Shown: positions 19,089 through 28,195, numbered from the stretch's first letter. The stretch is 64,000 bases of DNA from Pseudomonas mandelii (GCF_900106065.1 NZ_LT629796.1:2578001-2642000); one strand, 5' to 3'. Program-made: numbers and translations. The notes: a model not told the origin generated them from the sequence alone.

Positions 19089-20135
19089 TTGACCCACATG
19101 GGGTGCAGGCTCAGAGGTTGTTTGGCACCATGGCCGATTATTCTCGATGCATGGATGCTTCCCTTGGCTATTGGCGCAATGCTGTACGTCACTGTGTTGA
19201 ATGTGGTACTGCTGGCGTTTGTCGGCCTACCCGCACTGTTGATTGCGCTGTGCGTTCCCGCCTGGCGCCGACAGATGTTGCGCCAACCCCGCAGGTTCGG
19301 TGCGCTTGGTTTGGTCTGTTTGAGCGTGGTCGGCGCCATGTCAGGCAACTACTGGCTGGATGCTGCCAACGATCGGGCGCGAAAGCCTACACTTGAGCAT
19401 GACGTACAAGTCGAAGGTCTGCCGCTGCCTGCCGGCACCAGACTGCATCTGAGTACGGTCGACCCGCTGGATCAATACGATCAACCACAAGTCCATGGCC
19501 TGCCCAGCCTCATTGCTGCCGAATTTGTCGCACCGCACCGGATCAAGGGTATCAACGTCACGGCGCTGGAAATGTTTGGCCCGCCGTATGTGAAACTGCG
19601 GCTGGCCAGCGATCAAGCCGTTGATGGCTGGCCTTGTGCGAATGATACCTGGGTGACTTTCGAGATCGACGAAGAGACTCGCCTGCAACCGGATCGCTGG
19701 CGCTTCGAGTCCTGCACACTGGTGGCGAACACCGAGATGGGCGGGTTGACCTGGCCGTCCGGCAGTTACGTTCACCGTTACGGTGAGGAATATGAACTGA
19801 CGCCGGGGGGGAAACGCGAGCGGGTTGTCCTTCAACGTGTTGCGTTGTCCGGCCCGACCCTGACCCTGAAACTGGATAAACAGCAAAAAGCCGTGGGTTG
19901 GGAGGGGCAACTGAATGACAGGATCACCTTTGGCGATTGGCAATACCCGCGTCTGACGAGGGTACGCGAGGACTCGCCGCACACGCTGCTGTTCAGCCCG
20001 AACAAATCAAACCCCGCACACAACCTGCGCACAGGCGAAATGCTGAAGGCGGGTCACTCGATCCTGCAGCGGAGCTCGGACGGTGCAGTGCTATGGATCA
20101 AGCCCAATACCGGATTGGGCCTGGCCGACTGGTAG
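19089..20135 (+). CDS. unrecognised membrane-anchored protein
   Basis: Up to 348 residues, no family recognised. Two strong hydrophobic segments (about residues 23-57 and 70-88 from the longest start) are followed by a soluble, presumably periplasmic, beta-rich domain of about 250 residues with several Trp and two well-spaced Cys (WPCANDTW and RFESCTL). An alternative ATG at 19155 starts directly at the first membrane segment (MLPLAIGAMLYV). The gene is less GC-rich in its first third than its neighbours. It is convergent with the ATPase gene, with 5 bp between the stops. Function unknown. Confidence 0.7.
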   Translation: MTHMGCRLRGCLAPWPIILDAWMLPLAIGAMLYVTVLNVVLLAFVGLPALLIALCVPAWRRQMLRQPRRFGALGLVCLSVVGAMSGNYWLDAANDRARKPTLEHDVQVEGLPLPAGTRLHLSTVDPLDQYDQPQVHGLPSLIAAEFVAPHRIKGINVTALEMFGPPYVKLRLASDQAVDGWPCANDTWVTFEIDEETRLQPDRWRFESCTLVANTEMGGLTWPSGSYVHRYGEEYELTPGGKRERVVLQRVALSGPTLTLKLDKQQKAVGWEGQLNDRITFGDWQYPRLTRVREDSPHTLLFSPNKSNPAHNLRTGEMLKAGHSILQRSSDGAVLWIKPNTGLGLADW

Positions 20136-20140
20136 CGCAG

Positions 20141-21925
20141 CTATTTCTGCTCACTCTGCGGCGTCACGCGCAAGACTTCCTCGATGGTCGTCAGGCCGGC
20201 CGCCACTTTCTGCGCCCCCGACAGCCGCAGGCTGCGCATGCCTTCCTTGAACGCCTGGCGCCGCACCGCCAGCAAATCGGTGTCGGGATTGATCAGCGCC
20301 TTAACGCCATCCGTCAGCTGCATGATTTCGTAAACCCCAGCGCGGCCACGGTAACCGGTGTCGCGGCATTCCAGGCAGCCGATGGCGCGCTGGGCGTTGG
20401 TGGGCAGTGGCGCTTGCCAGGGTTTGGTCAGGGTTTGCCAGTCTTCTTCACCCAACGTCAGCGGTGCCTTGCAGTGCGAGCACAAGGTTCGCACCAGGCG
20501 CTGGGCCATGACGCCGAGCACCGTGGCTTTGATCAGGTAATGCGGCACGCCGAGTTCCAGCAAGCGGCTGATCGCGCTGGGCGCGTCATTGGTATGCAAG
20601 GTCGAGAGCACCAGGTGACCCGTGAGCGCAGCCTGGATCGCCATTTCTGCGGTTTCGAGGTCGCGAATCTCGCCGATCATGATGATGTCCGGATCCTGCC
20701 GCATCAGTGCGCGAACACCGGCGGCGAAGGTCAGGTCGATGTTGTGCTGGACCTGCATCTGATTGAAGGCCGGCTCGACCATTTCGATCGGGTCTTCGAT
20801 GGTGCAGAGGTTGACCTCCGGCGTCGCCAGTTTCTTCAGCGTGGTGTAAAGCGTGGTGGTTTTGCCCGAACCCGTCGGCCCGGTCACCAGAATGATGCCG
20901 TTGGGCTGGCGGGTCATGTCCTGCCAGCGGCGCAGGTCTTCGGCGGAGAAGCCCAACTGATCGAAGTCCTTGAGCAGCACCTCCGGGTCGAAGATCCGCA
21001 TGACCATTTTTTCGCCAAATGCCGTCGGCAAGGTCGACAGCCGCAGCTCGACCTCACCGCCGTCCGGGGTCTTGGTCTTCACCCGGCCGTCCTGGGGTTT
21101 GCGCTTTTCCGCCACGTTCATCCGCCCGAGGCTTTTCAGGCGGCTGACGATGGCCATGGTCACTTGCGGGGGGAATTGATAGACGTTGTGCAGCACGCCG
21201 TCGATGCGAAAGCGCACCGTGCCTTGCTCGCGTCGAGGTTCGATGTGGATATCACTGGCGCGCTGCTGGAAGGCGTACTGGAACAGCCAGTCGACGATGT
21301 TGACGATGTGCGCGTCGTTGGCGTCCGGTTCCTGGTCGCTGGCGCCGAGGTTGAGCAATTGTTCGAAATTGCCCAGGTTGCTGGCCTGCTGATCGTTGTT
21401 GGTCGCACCGCTGACCGATTTGGCCAGCCGGAAAAACTCGACGCTGAAGCGCTGGATGTCCACCGGGTTGGCCACTACGCGTTTGATCGGCAGTTTCAGC
21501 ACATGAGTCAGATCAGCTTCCCAGCCGTTGACGTAAGGCTGGGCGCTGGCCACGGTCACCGCGTCGCGGTCGATGGACACCGCCAGAATCTTGTGACGCT
21601 GGGCGAAGGCATAGGACATCAGCGGCGTAATCGCCGCCACGTTGATTTTCAGCGGATCGATGCGCAAGTAAGGCTGGCCCGCCTGCTGCGACAGCCACAG
21701 GGTCAGGCTTTCCAGGTCGAGGTGTTTACCGGGACGGCTAAGGTCATCCAGGTGCTGGCTGGCAATGAATTCCAGGGGATGCATCTGGCCATGGGTGGCG
21801 TGGCGGCGGCGGGCATTGAGCGCGTGTTCGGCCGAGTCCTGGCTGATAAAGCCCTGGGCGACCAGTTCACGCAGCAAATCATTGAGATCCAGCCAGCGGT
21901 CCTGAATGGCAAGTTGAACGGACAT
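20141..21925 (-). CDS. GspE/PilB-type secretion or pilus ATPase, orphan
   Basis: A 594-residue hexameric ATPase. The N-terminal MshEN-like domain (about 1-170) is followed by the T2SS-E core: Walker A GPTGSGKTTT near residue 346, the Asp box TIEDPIEM, Walker B DPDIIMIGEIRD, and the His box STLHTND. A tetracysteine zinc site CSHC...CLEC lies near residues 481-521. All catalytic motifs are intact. No pilin, GspF/PilC platform or secretin gene is nearby, so the partners are elsewhere or the protein has another role. An ortholog occupies the same place near argE in PAO1 as I recall. Confidence 0.92.
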   Translation of the reverse strand: MSVQLAIQDRWLDLNDLLRELVAQGFISQDSAEHALNARRRHATHGQMHPLEFIASQHLDDLSRPGKHLDLESLTLWLSQQAGQPYLRIDPLKINVAAITPLMSYAFAQRHKILAVSIDRDAVTVASAQPYVNGWEADLTHVLKLPIKRVVANPVDIQRFSVEFFRLAKSVSGATNNDQQASNLGNFEQLLNLGASDQEPDANDAHIVNIVDWLFQYAFQQRASDIHIEPRREQGTVRFRIDGVLHNVYQFPPQVTMAIVSRLKSLGRMNVAEKRKPQDGRVKTKTPDGGEVELRLSTLPTAFGEKMVMRIFDPEVLLKDFDQLGFSAEDLRRWQDMTRQPNGIILVTGPTGSGKTTTLYTTLKKLATPEVNLCTIEDPIEMVEPAFNQMQVQHNIDLTFAAGVRALMRQDPDIIMIGEIRDLETAEMAIQAALTGHLVLSTLHTNDAPSAISRLLELGVPHYLIKATVLGVMAQRLVRTLCSHCKAPLTLGEEDWQTLTKPWQAPLPTNAQRAIGCLECRDTGYRGRAGVYEIMQLTDGVKALINPDTDLLAVRRQAFKEGMRSLRLSGAQKVAAGLTTIEEVLRVTPQSEQK

Positions 21926-22015
21926 GCGGGCTCCTCATGAACAACAGTTCGCAAAGGATAGTCGCGGACCCGCCGACCGTTGGGCCACTACCCGACGAAG
22001 CCGTGTCGAGGTTTG

Positions 22016-22354
22016 TCAGCCCGCCGCCTGAACAGGCGCTTCCCGCAGGGAATCAGCCGCTTGCAGCTCCACCGAACACACGTTGATCAGGTTACGTAAT
22101 TTTTCCGCAATCACTTCGGCGCGATGCCAGCTCAACCCGTCCATGACGATGTCGATCGACATCAGATCGTCCATCCGCTGCGCGCTGACCTGTTGCGGCG
22201 TCAGAAACTGCAAAGCGAACAGGTTGAGCGCCCGGCACAGCAGGTCCGGCTCGGCTTCGGCCAGCAGTTGGTAATGAACGCGGCAGTGCGCGTTGCCGGC
22301 GTGCCAGACATCGGCGCGGATAGGCGAGGTGTTCACAGCTTCCAGGTGCGGCAT
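22016..22354 (-). CDS. small hypothetical protein, divergent from the Lrp-type regulator
   Basis: A 112-residue acidic-to-neutral protein starting MPHLEAVNTSP, with no signal peptide or membrane segment. It contains CRVHYQLLAEAEPDLLCRAL and a helical SWHRAEVIAEKLRNLINV. TTGGAGACC provides a ribosome binding site. No family recognised. Its promoter region of 125 bp is shared with the Lrp/AsnC-type gene transcribed the other way, a layout often seen between such a regulator and its target. Confidence 0.72.
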   Translation of the reverse strand: MPHLEAVNTSPIRADVWHAGNAHCRVHYQLLAEAEPDLLCRALNLFALQFLTPQQVSAQRMDDLMSIDIVMDGLSWHRAEVIAEKLRNLINVCSVELQAADSLREAPVQAAG

Positions 22355-22479
22355 GGTCGGTCTCCAAATCAATGGAGGAATTTTTACATTCGGTGCCGGG
22401 CATTTCTTATCTATGATGGGGCTTGTTGGCTATTCTTCGAATTGTTTGATTCGGTCAGCTATCAATTACGGGTTTATTT

Positions 22480-22944
22480 ATGCACAGCGAGCTGGATGGC
22501 TACGACCGCAAGATTCTCGCGTTGCTGCAAGAAGACGCTTCACTCTCCAGCGCGCAGATTGCCGAGCAGGTGGGACTTTCTCAGTCGCCGTGCTGGCGGC
22601 GGATTCAGCGGATGAAGGAGGAGGGGATCATTCGCGGGCAGGTGACCTTGCTCGACCGCAAGAAGATCGGGCTTAACACGCAGATCTTTGCCGAGATCAA
22701 ACTCAACGCGCACGGGCGTTCGAACTTCACTGAGTTTACCGAGGCGATTCGCGGCTTTCCCGAGGTGCTGGAGTGTTATGTGCTGATGGGATCGGTGGAT
22801 TTCTTGCTGCGGATCGTCACGGCGGACATCGAGGCGTATGAGCGGTTTTTCTTTGAAAAGCTGTCGATGGTGCCGGGGATTCAGGAAGTGAACTCGATTG
22901 TGGCGTTGTCGGAGATCAAGTCGACGACGAGTTTGCCTGTCTAG
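22480..22944 (+). CDS. Lrp/AsnC family transcriptional regulator
   Basis: A 154-residue regulator. The N-terminal helix-turn-helix reads DRKILALLQEDASLSSAQIAEQVGLSQS and PCWRRIQRMKEEG, and the C-terminal RAM/AsnC ligand-binding domain includes ECYVLMGSVDFLLRIVTADIEAYERF. Such proteins sense amino acids and form octamers or dimers. The divergent 112-residue gene is the likeliest target. It could also regulate amino-acid metabolism at a distance. Which amino acid it senses cannot be read from the sequence. Confidence 0.92.
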   Translation: MHSELDGYDRKILALLQEDASLSSAQIAEQVGLSQSPCWRRIQRMKEEGIIRGQVTLLDRKKIGLNTQIFAEIKLNAHGRSNFTEFTEAIRGFPEVLECYVLMGSVDFLLRIVTADIEAYERFFFEKLSMVPGIQEVNSIVALSEIKSTTSLPV

Positions 22945-22969
22945 GGTATGCGGTGAATGTGCTGGCCTC

Positions 22970-23059
22970 TTCGCGGGCAAGCCTCGCTCCTACAGTGTTT
23001 GAGTCGGCCGCCGAATTGGGGTCAACGAAAATACTGTAGGAGCGAGGCTTGCCCGCGAA
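22970..23059. repeat. REPIN, family A variant
   Basis: Inverted pair of ACTGTAGGAGCGAGGCTTGC followed by CCGCGAA, 36 nt apart, between the convergent Lrp-type and CYTH-CHAD genes. Confidence 0.88.
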
Positions 23060-23066
23060 GGCGGTG

Positions 23067-24434
23067 TTACATGCGCAGCAGCATTTTCCAGGCACGATTC
23101 TGATAAACCGCAATGGCCTGCTGCTTGCGCGCATCCAGCGATTCATCGGTGATCGGCTCGTTCGCCAATTGGGCAAGCTGCTTCAGCTCGCCGTACAGGC
23201 GGTCCATTTCCGGGATGTCCAGCACGCCACGGGCATGGTGCAGCCAGGCCTGGATGCGCTCGATGCGCGGCAGTTGCTCGGCCAGGTCTTCCGGCTGTTG
23301 CTGATAACGCTGCAATTGCAGGGAGGTCGCTTCTTCACCCAGCAAACGCGGCAACCAGCTACCCAATTGCGCAGCACCCTGGCGATTGCCACGGACGTTG
23401 CGATCAGCTGCCCAGGTGCGGGCCAGCAACCAACGCGACGTGTTCAGCGAGAACAAGCCCCAGCGCGGGTCTTCCAGTTCTTCGAGGAATTGCTCCGGCG
23501 CGGCTTTGCGCACGTCTTCGTCGTCGATACCGGCTTGCACCAGCGGGCGCCAGTCTTCGAGCAAGGCATCCAGAGCAACGCGCAGATCGTGAGTCGACTG
23601 ACGCGGTGCGGCCTGGCCCAGGCTGCTCAGCAAGGCACGCAATTCGGCCAGGTTCTCGACCCATTCCTGCAACAAGCGCCAGTGGCCATTGAAGCGATAC
23701 TGCTCGGCCAGACGCTGGCTGCTGCTCAGCAAATGCCAGCTCAGCGCGGCGAATGCATCGTCCAGCGGCGTTTCAGCGGTGATTTGTGGTGCCGGCAGGC
23801 TCAACGAATAGCTGTTGGCGTCGTACAAGCGATAACCGCGCTCGGCCTTGCTGATGTCACACGGCATCAGGGCCAGGGTCGCGGCCAGTTCGGCGGCCAG
23901 TTCCAGCAGGGCAGCCGGCTCGCCTTCGCGCAGTTCCAGTTCCAACTCGCAGATTTCTTCTTTCTGCTTGCCGACCACCACGTGGCCCAGGTCCAGTGCG
24001 GCTTCGATGACCACTTTGGTCTTGCCGCGGCCCCAGGCGATTTCAGCGCGTTCGCGAACGAAATCGGTGGTGAAGATCGGTTTCAGGGTTTTCTTGTCCA
24101 GTTCGGCAAGTTCTTCGGGCCAGCATTCACCGTCGAGTTTCTTGATGTCGAGCTTGGCTTTGGGCAGGTTCCAGTCGTATTCATTACGCTCGGACAGACC
24201 GGCGACGCTCTGGCCTCGGGTCTTGAGCGTTTGAATCACTTCTTCGCCGTCCTTGCGCAGGCGCAGGGCAACCTTGGCGCGGGCCAGGTCGCGCTCAGGC
24301 GTGTCGAAGTATTGGTTCATCAACTCACGGCGTTCCCAGCCACTTTTGTTGCGTTTTTTCAGGAGCGGGTGCTCGCGCAGGGCTGCGAGGGTTTCGCGGC
24401 TGACGCGGAGTTTGATTTCGGTTTCTTTCTGCAT
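23067..24434 (-). CDS. CYTH-CHAD domain protein, putative inorganic triphosphatase
   Basis: A 455-residue protein like E. coli YgiF. The CYTH domain (about 1-210) begins with the ExExK motif at Glu4, Glu6 and Lys8 (KETEIKLRV) and keeps the alternating charged residues of the tunnel (LRLRKDGEE, YDWNLPKAK, EICELELELREGE). The C-terminal CHAD domain (about 220-440) is alpha-helical with conserved basic residues. CYTH enzymes of this class hydrolyse tripolyphosphate; CHAD domains bind polyphosphate. Single gene, divergent from argE. Confidence 0.9.
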   Translation of the reverse strand: MQKETEIKLRVSRETLAALREHPLLKKRNKSGWERRELMNQYFDTPERDLARAKVALRLRKDGEEVIQTLKTRGQSVAGLSERNEYDWNLPKAKLDIKKLDGECWPEELAELDKKTLKPIFTTDFVRERAEIAWGRGKTKVVIEAALDLGHVVVGKQKEEICELELELREGEPAALLELAAELAATLALMPCDISKAERGYRLYDANSYSLSLPAPQITAETPLDDAFAALSWHLLSSSQRLAEQYRFNGHWRLLQEWVENLAELRALLSSLGQAAPRQSTHDLRVALDALLEDWRPLVQAGIDDEDVRKAAPEQFLEELEDPRWGLFSLNTSRWLLARTWAADRNVRGNRQGAAQLGSWLPRLLGEEATSLQLQRYQQQPEDLAEQLPRIERIQAWLHHARGVLDIPEMDRLYGELKQLAQLANEPITDESLDARKQQAIAVYQNRAWKMLLRM

Positions 24435-24591
24435 GGCCGGAAAATCCAGGATCGGGAGCGCAGCCGGGGGAAATGTGTGGCTGCCAAGGCCGTGCAGTGT
24501 ACAGGACTCCTCAGTCCTACGTGCCGCGGCGGTTTATTCCTGTCGCCAGATGGTTCTATGATGGTCTTCAATTCGCGAGTTGGAGTCAGCG

Positions 24592-25761
24592 ATGCCTTTG
24601 CCGTCCATGAAAGATCAGTTCGCTGCGCTGATTGCTGCGCCGACGGTCAGCTGTACCCAGCCCAGCCTTGATCAATCCAACCGTCCGGTCATCGACTTGC
24701 TGGCGACGTGGCTCGGTGACCTGGGGTTCGCCTGCGACATCCAGCAGGTCAGCCCCGGCAAGTTCAACTTGCTGGCCAGTTTCGGCTCCGGCCCCGGTGG
24801 CCTGGTGCTGGCCGGGCATAGCGATACGGTGCCGTTCGATGGCGCACTGTGGCAGACCGATCCGCTGAAACTGACCGAAGTCGATGGCCGCTGGGTGGGC
24901 CTTGGCAGTTGCGACATGAAAGGCTTTTTCGCCCTGGCCATCGAGGCGGTGATTCCGCTGCTCGATCAGCCTTTCAAGCAACCGCTGCTGATTCTCGCCA
25001 CGTGCGATGAAGAAAGCTCGATGTCCGGCGCTCGTGCCCTGGCCGAAGCCGGCCGTCCGCTGGGGCGTGCGGCGGTGATTGGCGAGCCGACCGGACTGAA
25101 GCCGATCCGCATGCACAAAGGCATCATGATGGAGCGCATCGACATCCTCGGGCAGAGCGGCCATTCCTCGGACCCGCGCCTGGGACATAGCGCCCTTGAG
25201 GCCATGCACGATGCCATCGGCGAGCTGCGTGGCCTGCGCCTGTTGTGGCAGCGTGAATTCCGCAATCCGCAATTCGGCGTGCCGACACCGACCATGAACT
25301 TCGGCTGTATCCATGGCGGCGACAATCCCAACCGCATCTGCGGCCAGTGTTCACTGGAATTCGACTTGCGGCCGTTGCCGGGCATGGACCCCAAAGCCCT
25401 GCGCGCGGCCATTCTGCAGCGGCTCAACCCGATTGCCGAACGCCATCAGGTGAAGATCAATTACGCGCCGCTGTTCCCCGAAGTGCCGCCGTTCGAGCAG
25501 GCCGAGGACGCCGAATTGGTCCGGGTCGCCGAAAAGCTCACCGGCCATCGCGCCGAAGCAGTGGCGTTCGGCACCGAAGCGCCTTATCTTCAGCGTCTTG
25601 GCTGCGAAACGCTGGTACTCGGCCCGGGTGATATCGCCTGTGCGCACCAACCGGGTGAATACCTCGAAATGTCACGTTTGCAGCCTACCGTGCATCTATT
25701 ACGTCAATTGATTGAACATTACTGCCTGACACCGGCCCAAACGCCAATGTCAGGTGGTTGA
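24592..25761 (+). CDS. argE: acetylornithine deacetylase
   Basis: A 389-residue M20-family metallohydrolase that releases ornithine from N-acetylornithine. Metal ligands are visible: His and Asp in VLAGHSDTVPFDG, Asp in GLGSCDMKGFFAL, the Glu pair in ATCDEESSMSG, and the late His in ACAHQPGEYL. The ATG at 24592 has GGAGT 8 nt upstream; a TTG four codons earlier overlaps that site. It is followed by a REPIN and then argA. ArgE in a Pseudomonas that also uses ArgJ may serve salvage. Confidence 0.93.
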   Translation: MPLPSMKDQFAALIAAPTVSCTQPSLDQSNRPVIDLLATWLGDLGFACDIQQVSPGKFNLLASFGSGPGGLVLAGHSDTVPFDGALWQTDPLKLTEVDGRWVGLGSCDMKGFFALAIEAVIPLLDQPFKQPLLILATCDEESSMSGARALAEAGRPLGRAAVIGEPTGLKPIRMHKGIMMERIDILGQSGHSSDPRLGHSALEAMHDAIGELRGLRLLWQREFRNPQFGVPTPTMNFGCIHGGDNPNRICGQCSLEFDLRPLPGMDPKALRAAILQRLNPIAERHQVKINYAPLFPEVPPFEQAEDAELVRVAEKLTGHRAEAVAFGTEAPYLQRLGCETLVLGPGDIACAHQPGEYLEMSRLQPTVHLLRQLIEHYCLTPAQTPMSGG

Positions 25762-25855
25762 ACCTGTAGGAGCCGGCTTGCTGGCGATGAACGATGACGC
25801 GGTTCTCCTGATGAACCACGGCGCCTGCATCGCCAGCAATCCCGCTCCTACAGGT
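25762..25855. repeat. REPIN, family A variant
   Basis: ACCTGTAGGAGCCGGCTTGC with inverted partner ATCCCGCTCCTACAGGT, 38 nt apart, in the argE-argA gap. Confidence 0.88.
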
Positions 25856-25994
25856 GTAAATTGCCAGTGTCCCAACCCGTATTCATGAGGAGAGCGCGCG
25901 TGTCGCCAAGCCTGTTCCGACGATAACCATCAGCCCGCTGTGCGTTTTCAGTTTCGCCCATTTTTTGGCTGCTATTTATTACAGGCCCAGGTTC

Positions 25995-27293
25995 ATGCCC
26001 GAATACGTTAATTGGCTTCGTCACGCTTCGCCTTACATCAACGCTCACCGCGATTGCACCTTCGTCGTCATGCTGCCCGGCGACGGCGTTGAGCATCCGA
26101 ATTTCGGCAACATCGTCCACGACCTGGTGCTGCTGCATAGCCTCGGCGTGCGCCTGGTGCTGGTTCACGGTTCCCGTCCGCAAATCGAAACCCGCCTCGC
26201 CGCACGCGGCCTGACCCCGCATTACCACCACGGGATGCGCATCACCGATGCCGCGACCCTGGAGTGTGTGATCGATGCGGTCGGCCAGTTGCGCATCGCC
26301 ATCGAAGCGCGGCTGTCGATGGACATGGCCTCGTCGCCGATGCAGGGCTCGCGCCTGCGGGTGGCCAGCGGCAACCTGGTGACGGCACGGCCGATCGGCG
26401 TGCTGGAAGGCGTCGACTATCACCACACCGGCGAAGTGCGCCGGGTTGACCGCAAGGGCATCAATCGCCTGCTGGACGAGCGCTCCATCGTGCTGCTGTC
26501 GCCATTGGGCTACTCGCCGACCGGGGAGATTTTCAACCTCGCCTGCGAAGACGTTGCCACGCGCGCGGCCATCGACCTGGGTGCAGACAAACTGCTGCTG
26601 TTTGGTGCTGACCTTGGCTTGATCGATGAAAACGGTCGGCTGGTGCGTGAGCTGCGTCCGCAACAAGTCCCGGCGCATTTGCAGCGTCTGGGCAGCAACT
26701 ATCAGGCGGAACTGCTGGATGCCGCGGCTGAAGCGTGCCGGGGCGGCGTTGCCCGCAGCCATATCGTCAGCTATGCCGAAGACGGTGCGCTGCTGACCGA
26801 GCTGTTCACCCGCGACGGTGGCGGCACGCTGGTAGCCCAGGAGCAATTCGAGATCGTGCGCGAAGCGGCCATCGAAGATGTCGGTGGTTTGCTGGACCTG
26901 ATCAGCCCGCTGGAAGAGCAAGGGATTCTGGTGCGTCGTTCCCGCGAGGTGCTGGAGCGCGAGATTGAGCAGTTCAGCGTGGTTGAGCGCGAAGGCATGA
27001 TCATCGCTTGTGCGGCGTTGTATCAGATTGCCGATTCGGACGCTGGCGAGTTGGCGTGTCTGGCGGTCAACCCGGAATACCGCCACGGCGGTCGCGGTGA
27101 TGAGCTGTTGGAGCGCATCGAGACCCGCGCCCGGGCCCAGGGCTTGAAAACCCTGTTCGTGCTGACGACCCGGACCGCTCACTGGTTCCGCGAACGCGGG
27201 TTCGTGCCGAGCAGCGTCGAACGCCTGCCGTCGGCGCGAGCGTCGCTGTACAACTATCAGCGTAATTCGAAGATCTTCGAAAAATCCCTGTAA
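25995..27293 (+). CDS. argA: amino-acid N-acetyltransferase (N-acetylglutamate synthase)
   Basis: A 432-residue bifunctional-fold protein. The N-terminal amino-acid-kinase domain (about 1-285) carries the arginine feedback site (LVLVHGSRPQIE, LLFGADLGLIDENG) and the C-terminal GNAT domain (about 290-432) has LACLAVNPEYRHGGRGDELLERIE as acetyl-CoA pyrophosphate loop. It makes N-acetylglutamate, the first step of arginine synthesis. The ATG at 25995 (MPEYVNWLRHASPYINAH) matches the expected 432-residue length better than the earlier in-frame start. REPINs flank it on both sides. Confidence 0.95.
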   Translation: MPEYVNWLRHASPYINAHRDCTFVVMLPGDGVEHPNFGNIVHDLVLLHSLGVRLVLVHGSRPQIETRLAARGLTPHYHHGMRITDAATLECVIDAVGQLRIAIEARLSMDMASSPMQGSRLRVASGNLVTARPIGVLEGVDYHHTGEVRRVDRKGINRLLDERSIVLLSPLGYSPTGEIFNLACEDVATRAAIDLGADKLLLFGADLGLIDENGRLVRELRPQQVPAHLQRLGSNYQAELLDAAAEACRGGVARSHIVSYAEDGALLTELFTRDGGGTLVAQEQFEIVREAAIEDVGGLLDLISPLEEQGILVRRSREVLEREIEQFSVVEREGMIIACAALYQIADSDAGELACLAVNPEYRHGGRGDELLERIETRARAQGLKTLFVLTTRTAHWFRERGFVPSSVERLPSARASLYNYQRNSKIFEKSL

Positions 27294-27304
27294 CTGCGGG
27301 CTTT

Positions 27305-27436
27305 TGTGGCGAGGGAGCTTGCTCCCGCCGGAGGCCGAAGGACTCCCAAACCCGGCAACTCGGTCTATCAGACATAACGCGTTTACCGGGTTTGGGGGCG
27401 CTCCGCAGCCCAGCGGGAGCAAGCTCCCTCGCCACA
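27305..27436. repeat. REPIN, family B
   Basis: Inverted TGTGGCGAGGGAGCTTGCTC copies about 95 nt apart between argA and the tauA relic. Confidence 0.9.
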
Positions 27437-27445
27437 GGGTTTGTG

Positions 27446-27832
27446 TTACTCCTGCACGAACTTCGCGCTGACATACGCCGAATAATCCGGCAGCACCGTC
27501 TCGACCCTTCCCTTGCTCCTTCAAGAACTTCGCCGTCTCGCCAATGGCCTTGGCCGTGCCGCCGTCCAGCAGCGCCACGCTTGCAGGCGGCAGCGATTTC
27601 CGCCGGTTGCCGTTCACCACTTTGACCTTCGAGGCATCCAGGCCCTGAAACGGCGCCAGTCGATTTTCCACCCATGGTCTTTTCGTAAACACCGTCCGCT
27701 TGGGGGGCTTTGCTGGGGTCGATACCGGTTTGATAACCGACCGTGAGGTTCGCCGTTTGAACGCTGAGTGAAAAATAATAGCGATACACAAACTGTAACA
27801 ATTGGTCTGGATAGTGCGCGTTTGGTCGTCAT
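27446..27832 (-). pseudogene. decayed taurine/sulfonate-binding protein gene (tauA-like)
   Basis: Fragments of a TauA/SsuA-type periplasmic protein occur in order but in different frames. They are a start MTTKRALSRP with a signal-like stretch, then NLTVGYQTGIDPSKAPQADG and YEKTMG-KIDWRRF after a frameshift. The C-terminal pieces are DASKVKVVNGN, LLDGGTAKAIGETAKFLKEQ and, after another shift, VETVLPDYSAYVSAKFVQE with its TAA stop. The whole is under 400 bp against about 970 bp for an intact gene, so most of the middle has been deleted. No remaining tauBCD genes are visible. It marks an older sulfonate transport locus beside the present ssu operon. Confidence 0.82.
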
Positions 27833-27902
27833 GGCGTGGCCTTTCGGGAGGGGATTGTTTCCGAATGGCGTCAAAGCTGATCGATCTAAAAAACCGCTAA
27901 AA

Positions 27903-27986
27903 AATACCTTTTAGGAATTAATTTTCGAGCCAGCCGCTCTGGCCCGGGACGAGGAATGGAGCGGAGCTTCATTCCTAAAAGGTATT
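27903..27986. repeat. perfect 16-bp inverted repeat upstream of first porin
   Basis: AATACCTTTTAGGAAT (27903-27918) and its exact complement (27971-27986) flank 52 nt that contain a further CCGCTC/GAGCGG pair. The arms are AT-rich, the core GC-rich, and A-runs flank both ends. It could be a remnant mobile element, a leftward terminator or a regulatory structure. It sits about 210 bp before the porin start. Confidence 0.75.
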
Positions 27987-28079
27987 AAAAAGAACAGACC
28001 AATTCTTTTTGGGTTTGTGACGAACGCACGACCCTGCAAGGACCAAAAAAAACGGGGATTAGACCATGGTCGTAGACAC

Positions 28080-28195
28080 ACATAGTTACGATTGACTTGT
28101 GAGTCACGGTCTGGCGCTAATCGCGCATCTTAGGATCCCGGGCATTCGACTCAGGGCCAGGAATACAAGAATTAGAAACGAGAGGAGCTAAAACA
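28080..28195 (+). repeat. porin leader, copy 1 of direct repeat
   Basis: The about 90 nt from GGTCTGGCGCTAATCGCGC to the start codon closely match the leader of the second porin (29809-29897), including AATTAGAAACGA before the ribosome site. The duplication therefore included the 5' untranslated region. Confidence 0.85.

Noticed and set aside
19937..21940. Plus-strand frame of about 670 codons opposite the GspE-type ATPase
   Set aside because: Mirror of a gene with intact catalytic motifs; no family features of its own.
23049..24671. Plus-strand frame of about 540 codons opposite the CYTH-CHAD gene
   Set aside because: Antisense shadow, rich in Gln, Phe and Arg without domain structure.
25848..27791. 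Minus-strand open frame of about 650 codons opposite argA
   Set aside because: Antisense to argA and running through REP DNA; composition typical of a shadow frame. Only its tauA-like start segment reflects a real (pseudo)gene.
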